36,679 nucleotides of DNA from an uncultured Lachnospiraceae bacterium. Lineage in GTDB: Bacteria > Bacillota > Clostridia > Lachnospirales > Lachnospiraceae. Where the stretch lies: positions 1 to 36,679 of the forward strand of contig CAJTMB010000029.1 of the NCBI GenBank assembly GCA_910577105.1, given 5' to 3'. The notes under the pieces are model-generated. The model did not search any database and was not told where the DNA came from. It worked only from the letters and a program-made list of their open reading frames with translations. Positions 16,439 through 24,677 of this stretch are shown piece after piece. Made by a program: the position numbers and the translations under genes. Position 1 is the first letter of the stretch. Each line of letters starts with the position of its first letter.

Positions 16439-17770
16439 TTATTCCTTTCCATCCGTCAGCTTTGCATTGGGATATATCCTGTCCATCCTCTCATCGGGAA
16501 AATGTTCGTCCAAAAATACCTCTACCGTATTTTCCGCCTCCGCACCTGCCGCCCTGCTGCTGTATCTGGCAAGCGCAAGCGCCGATACTGCCATATTGCA
16601 CACCATAAATACCACGAACAGGTAACTCAGCCATGTGCCTGCTTTCCTTGGCACTTTTTCGATTAAGCGTGATAAAAAAGGATAAACCAGCTTCAACCAT
16701 ACAAGCGCCGCGATTCCCCAGAAAAAGCAATACAGCAGGTTGATTCTTCCGCCCAGGTTAAACGGAATCTTACTGTAGTCCCAAAACACGGTTCCAAACA
16801 CCAATTCCGTAAAAACACTGCACACATACTCGTAAACACCACCCACAATGGTTCCGAAAATGAAAATATACCTGTCCGCCTTATCCTTGTACCTGTCTAA
16901 AAGCAGTGTAAGCAATACAATCCCCAGTCCCCACACGATGCTGAAGGGACCGTAAACCACGCTGCTTCTGCTCATCAGCCTGCCCATGGTAAAAAAGCAG
17001 AAAATCGTTTCCGTCACATCCCCCATAAAAGCGCCTATGAAGAAAAGCCATACCAGCTTATGGAAGCAGCAGCCCTTTGCAAACGCCTCCGTCTTTTCCC
17101 TGACCTTCGCCGCCGGCTGCAAAATTTGTCCGTCCTCACTCAGCCCGGGAAATGCTTTTGCCATCCTCTTTTGGATAACAGAAGTAATTGCACTGCCCAT
17201 TCTTCCGGAAAATCTGCTCATCCCATCCGCAATTTCCTGCATCCTGCGGTTCTGCTTCTTTATTTTTAAAAGCGTTCCCGTTGTCATCAGCATATCAAAG
17301 ACAAACAGAATAAGCGCTGCCAGAAGCATTATCCGTCCGACGGATTTCGGTGTCAGCAGAAGCAAATTTCTAAACAACGGCTGTACCCATCTCATAAACA
17401 CAACCGCGCCGGCTGCCCAGACCAGCGAAAAACGCAGGCATACATATCCGCCCAGATTATGCTTATAACCGGAATAATCCCACCACTTCCTGCCATAGAA
17501 CTTTTCCATCAGCATACCCGTAAAAAATTCCAAAAGGCTTGCCACAACCATGCTGCCAATAAAAAGGAAAAAGAGGTTTTCAAGCAATCCTCCGAAAAAC
17601 ACCAGCATAAACACCATGGCACTGCCGTAGATAGGGCAGACCGGTCCGTTCAAAAATCCTCTGTTTGCAAATTTTTTCCTGTTGAATGCTGCAAATGCAA
17701 CCTCCAATACCCATCCAATAAAAGAATAAATGAAGAAAAACCAAATTAGTTCATATCCTGTGTATTCCAA
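16439..17770 (-). CDS. CmpB-type putative ABC-transporter membrane protein, two-repeat form
   Basis: The 443-residue membrane protein fits the PF06541 family (ABC_trans_CmpB). The family unit appears twice: FIYSFIGWVLEVAFAAF, GFLNGPVCPIYG and WWDYSGYKHNLGGYVCLRF in the first half, and FFIGAFMGDVTETIF, SSVVYGPFSIVWG and FWDYSKIPFNLGGRINLLYCFFWG in the second. About ten membrane helices are likely. The start codon is TTG (17768-17770), supported by AGGAAGGAT seven bases upstream. It is the first gene of the arginine operon. No ATP-binding subunit is nearby and the transport role is unproven for this family. A link to arginine is inferred only from position. Confidence 0.85.
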   Translation of the reverse strand: MEYTGYELIWFFFIYSFIGWVLEVAFAAFNRKKFANRGFLNGPVCPIYGSAMVFMLVFFGGLLENLFFLFIGSMVVASLLEFFTGMLMEKFYGRKWWDYSGYKHNLGGYVCLRFSLVWAAGAVVFMRWVQPLFRNLLLLTPKSVGRIMLLAALILFVFDMLMTTGTLLKIKKQNRRMQEIADGMSRFSGRMGSAITSVIQKRMAKAFPGLSEDGQILQPAAKVREKTEAFAKGCCFHKLVWLFFIGAFMGDVTETIFCFFTMGRLMSRSSVVYGPFSIVWGLGIVLLTLLLDRYKDKADRYIFIFGTIVGGVYEYVCSVFTELVFGTVFWDYSKIPFNLGGRINLLYCFFWGIAALVWLKLVYPFLSRLIEKVPRKAGTWLSYLFVVFMVCNMAVSALALARYSSRAAGAEAENTVEVFLDEHFPDERMDRIYPNAKLTDGKE

Positions 17771-17808
17771 TTCTTTTATCCTTCCTAATGTAAAAATTCA
17801 CTTCATAC

Positions 17809-17836
17809 AGTATATCACAAAGTTTTTTCGCGGAAA
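17809..17836 (-). promoter_or_regulatory. Candidate promoter of the arginine operon (minus strand)
   Basis: On the minus strand, -35 TTTCCG (17831-17836, weak) is 16 bases from -10 TATACT (17809-17814). The leader to the TTG start is about 30 nt. A half-site TGAAT (17796-17800 as ATTCA) lies near the expected start of transcription. Confidence 0.45.
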
Positions 17837-17890
17837 ATAGGCATACTGCTTTTCTTTTTCCTCCATATGCTCTTTTTTTTGTGCATTTTT

Positions 17891-17957
17891 ATTCATAAAG
17901 TTATTGTTTTATTCACAATATGCATATTATACAACTATTTATTCAATAAATATTCAT
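17891..17957. promoter_or_regulatory. Probable ArgR/AhrC operator cluster
   Basis: Four ATTCA half-sites lie in an AT-rich stretch between divergent arginine genes: ATTCAT (17891), ATTCAC (17911), ATTCAA (17941) and ATTCAT (17952). The last two form TATTCAATAAATATTCAT, which resembles the known ARG-box half-sites, although the arms here are direct rather than fully inverted. They lie 20-90 bp upstream of the argG -35 box. ArgR binding is inferred from family knowledge and gene context. Confidence 0.5.
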
Positions 17958-17977
17958 CTATGGCAGACATTTTTCTC

Positions 17978-18006
17978 TTGCATTCCCATGAAAGTTGTTG
18001 TATATT
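17978..18006 (+). promoter_or_regulatory. Sigma-A promoter of argG
   Basis: The -35 TTGCAT (17978-17983) and -10 TATATT (18001-18006) are 17 bases apart, giving a leader of about 45 nt before the argG ribosome site. The leader shows no riboswitch or T-box. Confidence 0.75.
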
Positions 18007-18056
18007 TAAAAAAACGATGTGACAAAAACCGCTAACGCGGCAGAATGGAGGAAATC

Positions 18057-19283
18057 ATGAAAGAAAAAGTAATACTTGCCTATTCCGGCGGGTTGGATAC
18101 CACAGCCATTATTCCCTGGCTGAAAGAAAACTTTGATTATGAAGTGATATGCGTCTGTATCGACTGTGGGCAGGAAGAAGAACTTTCCGGACTTGAGGAA
18201 AGGGCCAAGTTCTGCGGAGCCGAAAAACTGTACATACTTGACGTGACGGATGAGTTTTGCGAAGAATATATTGCACCCTGTGTTCAGGCTTATGCAGTTT
18301 ATGAAAACAAATACCTTTTAGGCACTTCCATGGCAAGACCCCTGATTGCAAAAAAGCTGGTGGAAATTGCCCGCAAGGAAGGCGCTGCTGCCATCTGCCA
18401 CGGTGCAACCGGCAAAGGAAACGACCAGATTCGTTTTGAACTCGGCATCAAAGCGCTTGCCCCCGACATTAAAATTATCGCTGCATGGAGAAATGAAAAG
18501 TGGACTATGGACTCCCGCGAGTCGGAAATTGCCTACTGCAAAAATCACGGCATTGACCTTCCTTTTTCCGCAGATTCTTCCTACAGCCGCGACCGCAATA
18601 TCTGGCACATCAGCCATGAAGGATTGGAACTGGAGGACCCTGCCAACGAACCCAACTATGAACATCTGCTGGTTCTGGGCACGACGCCCCAGAAAGCGCC
18701 GGATGAAGGAGAATATGTTACCCTGACTTTTGAAAAAGGTATTCCCGTGTCCTTAAACGGCCAAAAAATGAAGTATGCCGACATTGTCCGCGAGTTAAAC
18801 CGGCTTGGCGGAAAACACGGCATCGGCATTGTGGATATCGTGGAGAACCGTGTTGTCGGCATGAAATCCCGCGGTGTATATGAAACGCCCGGCGGCACCA
18901 TCCTTATGGAAGCCCATCAGCAGCTGGAAGAACTGATTCTGGACAGGGATACCTATACCATGAAAAAAGAGATGGGCAACCGTTTTGCCGATATCGTATA
19001 TGAAGGCAAATGGTTCACACCGCTGCGCGAGGCAGTGCAGGCTTTTATAGAAAAAACCCAGGAATATGTGACCGGAGAAGTAAAATTCATGCTTTATAAG
19101 GGCAATATCATCAAAGCAGGAACCACCTCCCCCTATTCCCTGTATAACGAATCCATTGCTTCCTTTACAACGGGCGACTTATACGACCACCATGACGCTG
19201 AAGGCTTTATCAACCTGTTCGGGCTTTCCTGTAAGGTTCGTGCCATGAAAATGCAGGAAGTGGAAGCGAACAATAAAAACTAA
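18057..19283 (+). CDS. argG: Argininosuccinate synthase
   Basis: The 408-residue enzyme joins citrulline and aspartate using ATP. It carries the ATP-binding loop LAYSGGLDTTAI (about 8-19), CIDCGQEEEL, GTSMARPLIAKKLVEIA, the substrate region ATGKGNDQIRFELG, and SRESEIAYCKNHGI. The length is usual for the family. The ATG at 18057 follows GGAGG by five bases; an earlier ATG four codons upstream overlaps that site. The gene is divergent from the argJBD operon. Usually argH follows, but here DUF1294 starts 3 bp after the stop codon and argH is not in the window. Confidence 0.97.
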   Translation: MKEKVILAYSGGLDTTAIIPWLKENFDYEVICVCIDCGQEEELSGLEERAKFCGAEKLYILDVTDEFCEEYIAPCVQAYAVYENKYLLGTSMARPLIAKKLVEIARKEGAAAICHGATGKGNDQIRFELGIKALAPDIKIIAAWRNEKWTMDSRESEIAYCKNHGIDLPFSADSSYSRDRNIWHISHEGLELEDPANEPNYEHLLVLGTTPQKAPDEGEYVTLTFEKGIPVSLNGQKMKYADIVRELNRLGGKHGIGIVDIVENRVVGMKSRGVYETPGGTILMEAHQQLEELILDRDTYTMKKEMGNRFADIVYEGKWFTPLREAVQAFIEKTQEYVTGEVKFMLYKGNIIKAGTTSPYSLYNESIASFTTGDLYDHHDAEGFINLFGLSCKVRAMKMQEVEANNKN

Positions 19284-19286
19284 ACC

Positions 19287-19580
19287 ATGAAAGTGATTTT
19301 ATTTATTGCCGCATATTTTATATTTGTCAACCTCTGGGCATTCTGCCTGATGGGAATTGACAAGAGAAAAGCAATCAAGGGTGCCTTCCGGATTCCGGAA
19401 GCCACCCTCTTCATCGTTGCCATTATCGGGGGAAGTATCGGTTCCATTGCCGGAATGTATACCTTCCGCCATAAGACAAGGCATGCAACTTTCGTATATG
19501 GTATGCCTGCCATCCTGATTTTGCAGATGATTCTGCTGATTGCATTGTGGAATGCACCGGTGGAATTTTTAACCATATAA
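19287..19580 (+). CDS. DUF1294 small membrane protein
   Basis: The 97-residue protein has three to four membrane helices and fits the DUF1294 family: FVNLWAFCLMGIDKRKAIKGAFRIPEATLFIVAIIGGSIGSIAGMYTFRHKTRHATF. The family is widespread and its function is unknown; some members are fused to cold-shock-like domains, which is not the case here. It starts 3 bp past argG with only a weak ribosome site, so translation is probably coupled to argG. A 19-bp perfect hairpin overlaps its stop codon. Confidence 0.87.
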   Translation: MKVILFIAAYFIFVNLWAFCLMGIDKRKAIKGAFRIPEATLFIVAIIGGSIGSIAGMYTFRHKTRHATFVYGMPAILILQMILLIALWNAPVEFLTI

Positions 19581-19619
19581 GTATGAGAAAAGTCTGCCGT
19601 GCAGACTTTTCTCATACTT
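19579..19619 (+). terminator. Perfect 19-bp hairpin after DUF1294
   Basis: The sequence from 19579 to 19597 is fully complementary to 19601-19619 with a 3-base loop (CGT). There is no T tail after the stem on the plus strand, so ending of transcription is uncertain; it could instead protect the argG mRNA end or partly block read-through into the LytTR gene. Confidence 0.55.
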
Positions 19620-19646
19620 GAGGAGTTACCTGATAGGAGGATAATC

Positions 19647-20360
19647 ATGCATATTGCCATCTGTGACGATAATGTAGCTGACAGAAAGCAACTGGAAAGA
19701 CTTTTAAAGAGGGAATCTGACAAAAGGGCGCAGGACTCCGGTATTTTGTATGTGGATTCCTACGGGCATCCGAAAAGCCTGCTTACCAAGTCCATGCAGT
19801 ATGATGCCTTTTTTATTGACATATGCAAGACAGAAGGGCTTACAGGCGTTGATGTGGTAACCTCCCTCACAGAGCTTGGCAATGCCGCTCCCATCATCCT
19901 GTGCAGTTCCCTGATTTCCTACCGCGAATACCAGCTTCCCGAACGGGTGCTGTTTTTGGACAAACCCATAAAGGTTGCTGAACTCTCTTCTGTTTTGGAC
20001 GACGCGCAGAAAATAAAAGATTCCTCCACCCCCCTGATTGAATTAAGGGAGGAAAAAGGAACCTATTATGTCACAGAACCCGATATTGTATATGCCATTC
20101 AGGAAGGCGCATATCTGATGGTAAGTCTTAAGGATGGACGCTCCGTAAAGATTGCCGCCACTGCAATCAATTTCTTTGCACAGATAGAACAGTTTCCTGT
20201 TTTTTTCTCGCCCAATCTCAAATCCATCGTAAACGGAAGGTATATAGGAAATATCCGTTCCAACAAAATCACCATGGAGGACGGCACTGTTTTCAAATCC
20301 TCCAAAGAGATTTTACCCTATGCAAAATATATCCATGAAGAAACCCGCAATCAATGTTAA
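19647..20360 (+). CDS. LytTR-family response regulator, orphan
   Basis: The 237-residue protein has a receiver domain with IAICDDN at the start, the probable phosphoacceptor Asp in DAFFIDICKTEGLTGVDVV, and a Lys in FLDKPIKVAEL. The C-terminal half fits LytTR DNA binding: LREEKGTYYVTEPDIVYAIQEGAYLMVSLKDG, then FFSPNLKSIVNGRYIGNI. Such regulators usually pair with an AgrC-type kinase, but none is nearby. GGAGG lies six bases before the ATG at 19647, while an earlier ATG at 19599 lies inside the hairpin. Its stop codon overlaps that of the convergent degV by three bases. Confidence 0.88.
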   Translation: MHIAICDDNVADRKQLERLLKRESDKRAQDSGILYVDSYGHPKSLLTKSMQYDAFFIDICKTEGLTGVDVVTSLTELGNAAPIILCSSLISYREYQLPERVLFLDKPIKVAELSSVLDDAQKIKDSSTPLIELREEKGTYYVTEPDIVYAIQEGAYLMVSLKDGRSVKIAATAINFFAQIEQFPVFFSPNLKSIVNGRYIGNIRSNKITMEDGTVFKSSKEILPYAKYIHEETRNQC

Positions 20361-21193
20361 ACCGCAACAATCACCCCGCCGTTATTGGCATACATGCTGC
20401 TGATTCCCGCAGTGTCAAGTATTTTAATTTCTTTACAAAAAGCTTTCTCTTTTAAAAGGCCTAAAAGTGTTTCCGCACGTTCTTTTGCGTTGCAATGAGA
20501 GATGATGATACGTTTTTTACCTGCATCTTTCAATTCAGCCACAATCAAATCAGCCATTTTTCCAAGCGCTTTTTTCATGCCGATGCCCTGTCCGCGCTGT
20601 ATAATCGTTCCCTTGTCAGCGCCCATGACCGGTTTGATATTTAAGGTAGACGCAACAACAGCCTTAACACTGGAAAGCCTGCCGTTTTTACGGAGCGTTT
20701 CCAGATTATCCAGAACAAAATACGTATTCATTTCATCCCGAAAGGCTTCAATCTGTTTTACCACTTCTGCAAAAGAAAGGCCTGATTCTTCCAACTCCAT
20801 CAGCTTTAATGCTATTTGTGTCTCCCCGCAGCTCGCCGATTCCGAATCCACCACATGTATGTTCTTTTCCCCGTAAGTTTCTTTGTAAAGACGCTTTCCC
20901 AGTTCTGCGCTGTTAAAACTTCCGCTCAATTTGGAAGAAAGTGTTACCACATAAATATTTTCCGCATCTGCATGATAAGCTTCCATATACCTTTCCGGGG
21001 AAGGACATGAAGACTTAGGTGATTTAGGATACGCCGCCACCTTCTTTAAAAACTCTGCCTGATTGAAATTTTCATCATCCTGTATATGGTAATCCCCCAC
21101 ATCAATTCCCAGGGGCACACTTTCAAACCTGTCATCCCCTTTCAGTTCCTTTGGCAATTCGCAACAGCTGTCCACAACAATCTTGTATCTCAT
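20357..21193 (-). CDS. DegV-family fatty-acid-binding protein
   Basis: The 278-residue protein matches the DegV family, which binds a fatty acid and in the FakB type presents it to the kinase FakA. It shows KIVVDSCCELP at the N-terminus, SPKSSCPSPERYMEAY, VVTLSSKLSGSFNSA, DSESASCGETQIALKLMEL and NLETLRKNGRLSS, the usual landmarks. Length is normal. It stands alone behind a good sigma-A promoter at 21212-21240 and ends tail to tail with the LytTR regulator. The fatty acid is not predictable. Confidence 0.93.
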   Translation of the reverse strand: MRYKIVVDSCCELPKELKGDDRFESVPLGIDVGDYHIQDDENFNQAEFLKKVAAYPKSPKSSCPSPERYMEAYHADAENIYVVTLSSKLSGSFNSAELGKRLYKETYGEKNIHVVDSESASCGETQIALKLMELEESGLSFAEVVKQIEAFRDEMNTYFVLDNLETLRKNGRLSSVKAVVASTLNIKPVMGADKGTIIQRGQGIGMKKALGKMADLIVAELKDAGKKRIIISHCNAKERAETLLGLLKEKAFCKEIKILDTAGISSMYANNGGVIVAV

Positions 21194-21211
21194 ATCGTCC
21201 GTAAACCTTTC

Positions 21212-21240
21212 ATTATATTTTGTTATATTGTCATCTGCAA
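21212..21240 (-). promoter_or_regulatory. Sigma-A promoter of degV
   Basis: On the minus strand, -35 TTGCAG (21235-21240) and -10 TATAAT (21212-21217) are 17 bases apart, with a leader of about 10-15 nt. Just upstream, ACATAGT (21243-21249) and ACTATGT (21257-21263) form an inverted repeat that could be an operator. Confidence 0.75.
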
Positions 21241-21316
21241 AACATAGTTTTTATTACTATGTATTATAGTAACATATGTTTATGCGTATGTAAATACTCT
21301 TTCTCAATCCTTTCTC

Positions 21317-21345
21317 TTGACTTTTTCCACCGTCGCTGATATGCT
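21317..21345 (+). promoter_or_regulatory. Sigma-A promoter of the DUF5721 gene
   Basis: The -35 TTGACT (21317-21322) and -10 TATGCT (21340-21345) are 17 bases apart. The leader to the ATG at 21404 is about 50 nt and contains GGGAG as the ribosome site. Confidence 0.65.
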
Positions 21346-21403
21346 GTTTTCTAAGCAATGATTTCATAACGTTAAAACGATAAAACACCAGGGAGATTTA
21401 TTT

Positions 21404-21907
21404 ATGCTTGCCTTACAGATTACTGCATTAAAGCCTTTTATGAATGCCCTGCTTGCAGGGGACCTTTTTGATATTTTTCTTCTGGAAGAGGCATCCATTG
21501 CCTCTGCTGTTACCTACACTATAGACGGACGCTTAAACAGCAGCTTTTTTCCTTCGGAAGAATGGGCTGACAAAACGCTTCATCCCTTTGAATTTACTGC
21601 CTGGCAGGATATAAAGGGAGTCTGTTTCCAACTGATTAAAGGAAAACGGACGCCGCTGCACTTTCAATTTGTTTTTCAGCTTATGCCAAACCACGTTGCT
21701 TCCATTTTGGAAAAGGGCGACAGCGCCACACCGACGGAACTTGTCCGTGCATTTGTACTGACTGTACGTTACGATGGGGAAAAAGCCTTTCTTTATACAG
21801 GTATCTCTTTTACTACTTTTGTGCCTGATAAAGAACCTGAACGACTTTGGGATGCCGCATTGAAACGGTATCTGGATAAAAAAGGAGTCGCCTGTGAGGA
21901 ATTGTAA
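21404..21907 (+). CDS. DUF5721 family protein
   Basis: This 167-residue soluble protein resembles the DUF5721 family of Clostridia, whose function is not known. Landmarks are MNALLAGDLFDIFLLEEASIASAVTYTIDGRLN, the region TAWQDIKGVCFQLIKGKRTPLHFQFVF and the C-terminal LWDAALKRYLDKKG. No signal peptide or membrane helix is seen. GGGAG lies eight bases before the ATG. The 3' end is part of a terminator hairpin that also serves the convergent neighbour. Confidence 0.8.
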   Translation: MLALQITALKPFMNALLAGDLFDIFLLEEASIASAVTYTIDGRLNSSFFPSEEWADKTLHPFEFTAWQDIKGVCFQLIKGKRTPLHFQFVFQLMPNHVASILEKGDSATPTELVRAFVLTVRYDGEKAFLYTGISFTTFVPDKEPERLWDAALKRYLDKKGVACEEL

Positions 21908-21930
21908 TCCACAGGCGACTTTCTCTTTTT
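21886..21930. terminator. Bidirectional terminator between convergent genes
   Basis: AGTCGCCTGTG (21886-21896) pairs with CACAGGCGACT (21910-21920). On the plus strand TTCTCTTTTT follows. On the minus strand the stem is followed by CCTTTTTT. The left arm is inside the DUF5721 coding end and the right arm ends 16 bp before the sulfatase stop codon. Confidence 0.82.
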
Positions 21931-21936
21931 GTATCT

Positions 21937-24111
21937 TTATTCGACCACTTCTTCGCTTTCCGATTCATTTTCTTTTGTACTGTCAGTTCCACCTTCTGTT
22001 TCCCCATCCGTTGTTTCAGGCGTTTCCTCCTTGGGTGCAGGCGGTCGGGGAGCAATCCACTCCGCATCTATCTGAGAGTGGTACTCTTCCGGCAGCGCTT
22101 CCTCCACATAACGGTAAAAATCATTATTGAGGATACCCGCAGAGTAATTGTAAAGACCTTTTACCTGTTTTGCAGCTGCATCGTAATAGGTTTCATTTTC
22201 TTCCTCACCGTTAAGCCATGTAACTTCCTTTAGTTTTTTATTGTAACTTACCTTATCGGTGATAAAACTGCGGTTTGAGAATATGACAAGCGGCGGGCTG
22301 TCGGATAAGATATCCCTTCCCACATACAACCTTGAATCATACTCAAAGCCAAACAGGTTAAGCAGCGTGGGCAGTATATCAAGGGCGCTGGCTGTTTTGT
22401 CGACCGTCACGGTTTCCATTTCACTGTTCCAGAGTATCAGATTGTTCCTGTATATTTCAAGCCTGTTTTCCAAAGGCTCTCCGGCAAGCTCTTCCAGATT
22501 TGCAATCTGCATGTCATAAGGATAATGGTCTGCACTCAGACAAATCACCGTTTTCTCCAGTTTACCCGCTGCATCCAATTGCTCAATCAGATATTCCAGC
22601 GCAAGGTCCAGTTCTATATTACATGCAATATAAGCCCTGCCTTCCTCCGAATAAGGAAGTCCCGCAACTTCCTCCTGATGTATGACAGACATTTTGTTAT
22701 CTGCAAAATTGTAATTCATATGTCCCGAAACAGTCATGTAATACACATGGAACCTGTCGTCATTTATATACATCGGTATGGTAGCCTTCATCATATCCAA
22801 GTCGGAAGCCGGCCAGTAATTGGCATGTTCCATATCAAATATCTGCCCGCCCCATTCAGCTTCCTCCAGCTTTCCAAGCTTGGAAGCCATAAAATTGTAA
22901 CCCAGATTGGGATGGGAAAGATTCCTGTCATAATAAGAAAGGGTATTGTTGTGGAAGGCATAACTTCTGACCCCTTCCGCTGCAAAATAAGCAGGCAGGG
23001 TGAAGGGCATGGCATTTTCGGCGCTTCTCTTCATGCTGTGCTGCTGGTCCGGTATCAGCGCGGTACAGTTGACATACTCACCGTCGCTGGTGGACGTCTG
23101 CCACAGGGGTACATAATAATCTTCTACGACAAATCCTGAATGGATGAGCTTATACAGGGTGGGCGTCAATTGCTCGTCAACCGCATAAGGGCTGAAGCCT
23201 TCCGCCGTCAGGTAAATCAAATTGTATCCCTCGAACATGCCCGTATATTCATTTTTGTAGGTGGGAGTCATGCTCCGCATGAACTCTGCAAGCTTCACCA
23301 CCTCTTCATTGTCGGCATTGGCAATCAGACTGTCAAAATCAATTGGCAGCACATGCGGCGAAGTATCCAGCTTCACTTCTTCCGGCTGGGTATCCTCTCC
23401 CAAGCCGGGAGCATCACCGCCGCTTACCACATTATTGGACACCACGTCAACATTTAAGTCCTGCCATGTATCCAAATCACCGGTCTCGGCAGGAAAAATA
23501 CCCCGCGTAAAATCCCTGACAATGGAAGACCTTACGCCATACTGTGCAATAACGCCTTCCGGGTCATAGTATCCGCTGTACATTTCAAAATACTCAGCCT
23601 TTCCCAGCTTGCCGCCTACCAATACGGCAATAAAAAGTATCATTCCGGCTCCCCATACCGCTATATTAACGATACGGTCCCTGGAAGAATGGCTCTTTAA
23701 GGAAAGCTTCTTAAATTTCAGCAAAAGACCCGCTACCACAAACGGCACTGCCAGAAGCAGCAGAAAAACAGACGCACGCAGTATACCGTTCAATGCTTCC
23801 CGCCAGTAATTTGTCATAGCGTCCATACCTGTATTTTTGACAGCTGCGATGAGCAGGGGCTGCTTAAATATTTTCATATACACGAGCTGGCTGGCAAACA
23901 GAAGATAATTCACCGCAAGCAAAACCCAAAAAATAATCCTGTTTGTCTTTTTCCGCAAAAATCCCGTAATGAAAGAAGAAAAGGCAGCCCAAAACAGCCA
24001 TATGGGAAATCCGAGTATCGGATTAAATCCCGTAAACCCGAAACATGCAAAGTGATAAACCAATTCCATGTAAATTACAGTTCCCAAGAAAAAAAACAAA
24101 TTCCCTATCAT
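21937..24111 (-). CDS. LtaS-type membrane sulfatase-fold phosphoglycerol transferase
   Basis: The 724-residue protein has about five N-terminal membrane helices (1-170) and an extracellular sulfatase-fold domain (about 290-640), as in lipoteichoic acid synthase and related phosphoglycerol transferases. Visible active-site landmarks are LTAEGFSP (Glu304), QTSTSDGEY with Thr341 as the expected nucleophile, YMTVSGHMNY and LSADHYPYD. Such enzymes move glycerol phosphate from phosphatidylglycerol to a polymer or glycolipid. The C-terminus ends in a Pro/Thr/Glu-rich acidic tail of about 40 residues, probably disordered. The ribosome site before the ATG is weak (AGGA only 2 bases away, GGGGAG further up). 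Exact product (LTA or a related polymer) is not certain. Confidence 0.9.
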   Translation of the reverse strand: MIGNLFFFLGTVIYMELVYHFACFGFTGFNPILGFPIWLFWAAFSSFITGFLRKKTNRIIFWVLLAVNYLLFASQLVYMKIFKQPLLIAAVKNTGMDAMTNYWREALNGILRASVFLLLLAVPFVVAGLLLKFKKLSLKSHSSRDRIVNIAVWGAGMILFIAVLVGGKLGKAEYFEMYSGYYDPEGVIAQYGVRSSIVRDFTRGIFPAETGDLDTWQDLNVDVVSNNVVSGGDAPGLGEDTQPEEVKLDTSPHVLPIDFDSLIANADNEEVVKLAEFMRSMTPTYKNEYTGMFEGYNLIYLTAEGFSPYAVDEQLTPTLYKLIHSGFVVEDYYVPLWQTSTSDGEYVNCTALIPDQQHSMKRSAENAMPFTLPAYFAAEGVRSYAFHNNTLSYYDRNLSHPNLGYNFMASKLGKLEEAEWGGQIFDMEHANYWPASDLDMMKATIPMYINDDRFHVYYMTVSGHMNYNFADNKMSVIHQEEVAGLPYSEEGRAYIACNIELDLALEYLIEQLDAAGKLEKTVICLSADHYPYDMQIANLEELAGEPLENRLEIYRNNLILWNSEMETVTVDKTASALDILPTLLNLFGFEYDSRLYVGRDILSDSPPLVIFSNRSFITDKVSYNKKLKEVTWLNGEEENETYYDAAAKQVKGLYNYSAGILNNDFYRYVEEALPEEYHSQIDAEWIAPRPPAPKEETPETTDGETEGGTDSTKENESESEEVVE

Positions 24112-24250
24112 AATCCTATTCTACTCCCCATACATCAGATACAATGACTTGATGCTTTTATTTTCCTCGACTTATCGTATCACATTTCGACAAAAAATGG
24201 GGAAATATTACACATTTTAAAATAAGTTTAATAATTTCTTCATAAACATC
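24112..24250. other. AT-rich intergenic stretch
   Basis: This gap separates spoVAE from the sulfatase gene. It should hold the sulfatase promoter; a TACGAT-like -10 near 24175 is visible on the minus strand, but no good -35 goes with it. No terminator for spoVAE is evident. Confidence 0.35.
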
Positions 24251-24607
24251 TTATTTTTTCATTTTGGGATTAAAAATAATTGCTGCTAAAAGTCCAAAAA
24301 TCAACGCTGCACTGCACCCTACGGCCCCTGCTTTAAATCCGCCCTGGAAAAGACCGAGAAACCCTGCCTGTTCCAGCCCGTCTTTTACCCCTTTCATCAA
24401 CACATTCCCAAATCCAAGCAGCGGAACGGATGCCCCTGCCCCGGCAAATTCCACAAACGGTTCATACCAGCCGAATACACTGATAACGGCGCCCAGACAG
24501 ACTAAAAGCACCATAATCCTGCCCGGAAGCATTTTGGTTTTCTCCAGCAATATCTGCACCAGCGCACAAATCAGTCCTCCTACCCAGAAGGCATTAAAAT
24601 AATCCAT
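24251..24607 (-). CDS. spoVAE: Stage V sporulation protein AE (SpoVAEb-type)
   Basis: The 118-residue membrane protein matches the SpoVAE/SpoVAEb family: YFNAFWVGGLICALVQILLEKTKMLPGRIMVLLVCLGAVIS, followed by the conserved AGAGASVPLLGFGNVLMKGV and GFLGLFQGGFKAGAVGCSAALIFGLLAAIIFNPKMK. With SpoVAC and SpoVAD it forms the channel that moves dipicolinic acid into the forespore and out at germination. The ATG at 24605-24607 is nine bases after GGAGG. Usually these genes sit together; here spoVAD is about 10 kb away at 34236 and no spoVAC is in the window. Confidence 0.93.
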   Translation of the reverse strand: MDYFNAFWVGGLICALVQILLEKTKMLPGRIMVLLVCLGAVISVFGWYEPFVEFAGAGASVPLLGFGNVLMKGVKDGLEQAGFLGLFQGGFKAGAVGCSAALIFGLLAAIIFNPKMKK

Positions 24608-24647
24608 AATTCGATTCCTCCTTTTCGAGTCTCGTTTCATCATGGAT

Positions 24648-24677
24648 TATTATAGTTCTTTTTCTATATTTTATTCT
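24648..24677 (-). promoter_or_regulatory. Candidate promoter of spoVAE
   Basis: On the minus strand, AGAATA (24672-24677) is 17 bases from TATAATA (24648-24654). This could be a forespore sigma-F/G promoter (known pattern near GMATA, 17, CATnnTA) or a sigma-A promoter with a poor -35. The AGAATA overlaps the end of the EamA gene. Confidence 0.4.

Noticed and set aside
18001..18056. T-box or riboswitch in the argG leader
   Set aside because: The leader is only about 45 nt with no specifier stem or terminator. ArgR-type control is more likely.
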